Source: Kiritimatiellia bacterium
Lineage (GTDB): Bacteria; Verrucomicrobiota; Kiritimatiellia; RFP12; UBA1067
DNA length: 6,481 nt
Reading direction: 5' to 3'
Assembly (NCBI GenBank): GCA_017959645.1
Contig: JAGDAE010000152.1
Span: 1-6,481, forward strand
The translations under genes were made by a program, and so were the position numbers. The notes under the pieces were generated by a model. The model did not search any database. It saw nothing but the letters and a program-made list of their open reading frames with translations, and was not told the DNA's origin. Positions 5,513 through 6,481 of this stretch are shown piece by piece (the stretch's first letter is position 1; each line of letters begins with the position of its first letter).

Positions 5513-6481
5513 TTACCGGAGAATTATCACGAGTCCGGTTTCGGCGGTGCCGTCGACTTCGCGCACGGCCGAGAACGAGACGTAGGCCGCGTCGGACATC
5601 GCGAGATATTCCGCCTCGACCTGCGCGGCCGAGCGCTTGGTCGCGGCTACTCTGATCTCGTCGAACTCGCCGTTCCACGACATGTCGTCCAGGCTCGAGA
5701 GGTTGCCGAACGACAGCGCGGTCTGGTTGTCGGTATAGACAAAGCCGTCGATGTGCTGCCTCAATTCGCCGTTTTCGTAGACGTCGAGAGTCGAGTCGCT
5801 GCCGACGGCGAACGAAAGATAGCGCCATTCGCCGTTCGGGAACGGCGAGGCGGAATTGACGACGTACGTTCCTCCGTCCACGCTGCTCTTGATCTGCATA
5901 TTGTGCTGGTAGTTGCCGTATTCGTTGCCGTAGTACCAAAGCTGCGAGCAGAACGCCGCCGAACCGCCGGATTTGCGCGAGAACAGATAGTCGAAAAACA
6001 CGTCGGCGCCCTCGCGATGCTTGGCCCAGAACGAGATCGTGAACGGCGCGGGCAGGGAACCGGCGGCGGCGTAGCCGGACGCGACCAGTCCGCGGCCGTT
6101 GTTCTGGCCGCCGGCGCTTATCGAACCCCAGTCGGAAATGTCCGAGATTGTGCGGCCGTTGCCGACGACGCCGACGGCCGCGACGGTTCCGTTCTGGCCG
6201 GCGAGGGCGAGGGAATTGCCGGAGGCGTCGGCGTGGACGGCGTTAGTGCCGGCTTCCGACAGATGCCACACCGAACGGTAGCCGGCCCATGTCGACGCCG
6301 GATTGACGGCGGAGACGCCGGCGGCGGAATACCATTCCATCACGATCTCGGTCGCGGACGAAGTTTCCGGCACGTTTACCCAGACGGCCGACACGCCGTC
6401 CGTATTCCACGTGTCGACGTCGTGCGCGAGTTCGGTTCCATCCGCAGCCCTGAAGACGAGCGAGCCGCAATCAGAGTACGA
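5513..6481 (-). CDS. DUF2341/LamG surface protein, C-terminal part (5' end outside)
   Basis: The final 322 codons of a protein whose start lies beyond the right edge; the frame is open to position 6481, so the GTG at 6394 is an internal codon and not a start. The visible part opens within DUF2341 (about 1-75): GSLVFRAADGTELAHDVDTW, then AVWVNVPE and YRSVWHLSEAG, the usual end of that domain. A LamG/concanavalin-like domain follows (about 83-303), with PAPFTISFWAKHREG, NGEWRYLSFAVGSDS, LDVYENGEL and the typical closing motif GEFDEIRVAATKRSAAQVEAE. The protein ends EYLAMSDAAYVSFSAVR, a short linker and GLVIILR. The closing order DUF2341-LamG-short tail is the same as in the neighbour downstream, so they look like paralogues. 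Only 35 nt separate the genes and no promoter or terminator is seen there, which suggests co-transcription. Probably secreted, but the signal peptide is not visible. Confidence 0.85.
   Translation of the reverse strand, partial: SYSDCGSLVFRAADGTELAHDVDTWNTDGVSAVWVNVPETSSATEIVMEWYSAAGVSAVNPASTWAGYRSVWHLSEAGTNAVHADASGNSLALAGQNGTVAAVGVVGNGRTISDISDWGSISAGGQNNGRGLVASGYAAAGSLPAPFTISFWAKHREGADVFFDYLFSRKSGGSAAFCSQLWYYGNEYGNYQHNMQIKSSVDGGTYVVNSASPFPNGEWRYLSFAVGSDSTLDVYENGELRQHIDGFVYTDNQTALSFGNLSSLDDMSWNGEFDEIRVAATKRSAAQVEAEYLAMSDAAYVSFSAVREVDGTAETGLVIILR

Noticed and set aside
5478..5939. Upstream extension of the large surface protein by 154 codons
   Set aside because: The extension is Arg-rich, overlaps the 3' end of the preceding gene, and would hide a clear signal peptide and ribosome-binding site at 5477-5489.

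Overview
All real genes in this window lie on the minus strand, so biological order runs from high to low coordinates. The DNA is GC-rich. It joins two unlike blocks: a pair of secreted, modular surface proteins (6481 to 2382) and a ribosomal-protein/SSB operon (2239 to the left edge).

The organism is probably a Gram-negative member of the PVC superphylum, most likely Kiritimatiellota or a relative. This is inference from the SSB start (MASFNRVILLGNLTRDP), the order bL25-bS6-SSB-bS18-bL9, and tandem large DUF2341/LamG secreted proteins, which are abundant in that group. No 16S rRNA or other phylogenetic marker is present to settle it.

Block 1: the C-terminal 322 codons of one DUF2341 + LamG protein (5513-6481, 5' end beyond the window) are followed after 35 nt by a complete 1031-residue protein (2382-5477). 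This second protein has a signal peptide, a PA14-like region, a concanavalin-like 'IDTGY...LYD' module, DUF2341 and a C-terminal LamG domain. The two proteins share domain order at their C-termini and a matching terminal tail ending GLV-x-x-x-R. They are probably co-transcribed. A role in adhesion or glycan binding is plausible but not shown.

Block 2: a 142-nt gap (2240-2381) holds a convincing extended -10 promoter (TGATATAAT), an 18-nt imperfect inverted repeat over its -35 region, and a GC-rich leader of about 70 nt. Then come rplY/ctc (bL25), rpsF (bS6), ssb, rpsR (bS18) and rplI (bL9, cut at its last residues by the window edge). The genes are tightly spaced (4-nt overlap, then 22, 26 and 18 nt), each with a Shine-Dalgarno sequence. 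bS6 and bS18 bind as a pair on the 30S platform; bL25 and bL9 are 50S proteins; SSB covers single-stranded DNA in replication and repair. The pth gene that often sits between bL25 and bS6 is absent.

I found no tRNA, rRNA, CRISPR array, insertion sequence or phage gene. Nothing here clearly amounts to an undescribed system. The best leads are the shared C-terminal tail of the two surface proteins, the mosaic N-terminal half of the large one, and the inverted repeat over the ribosomal promoter.
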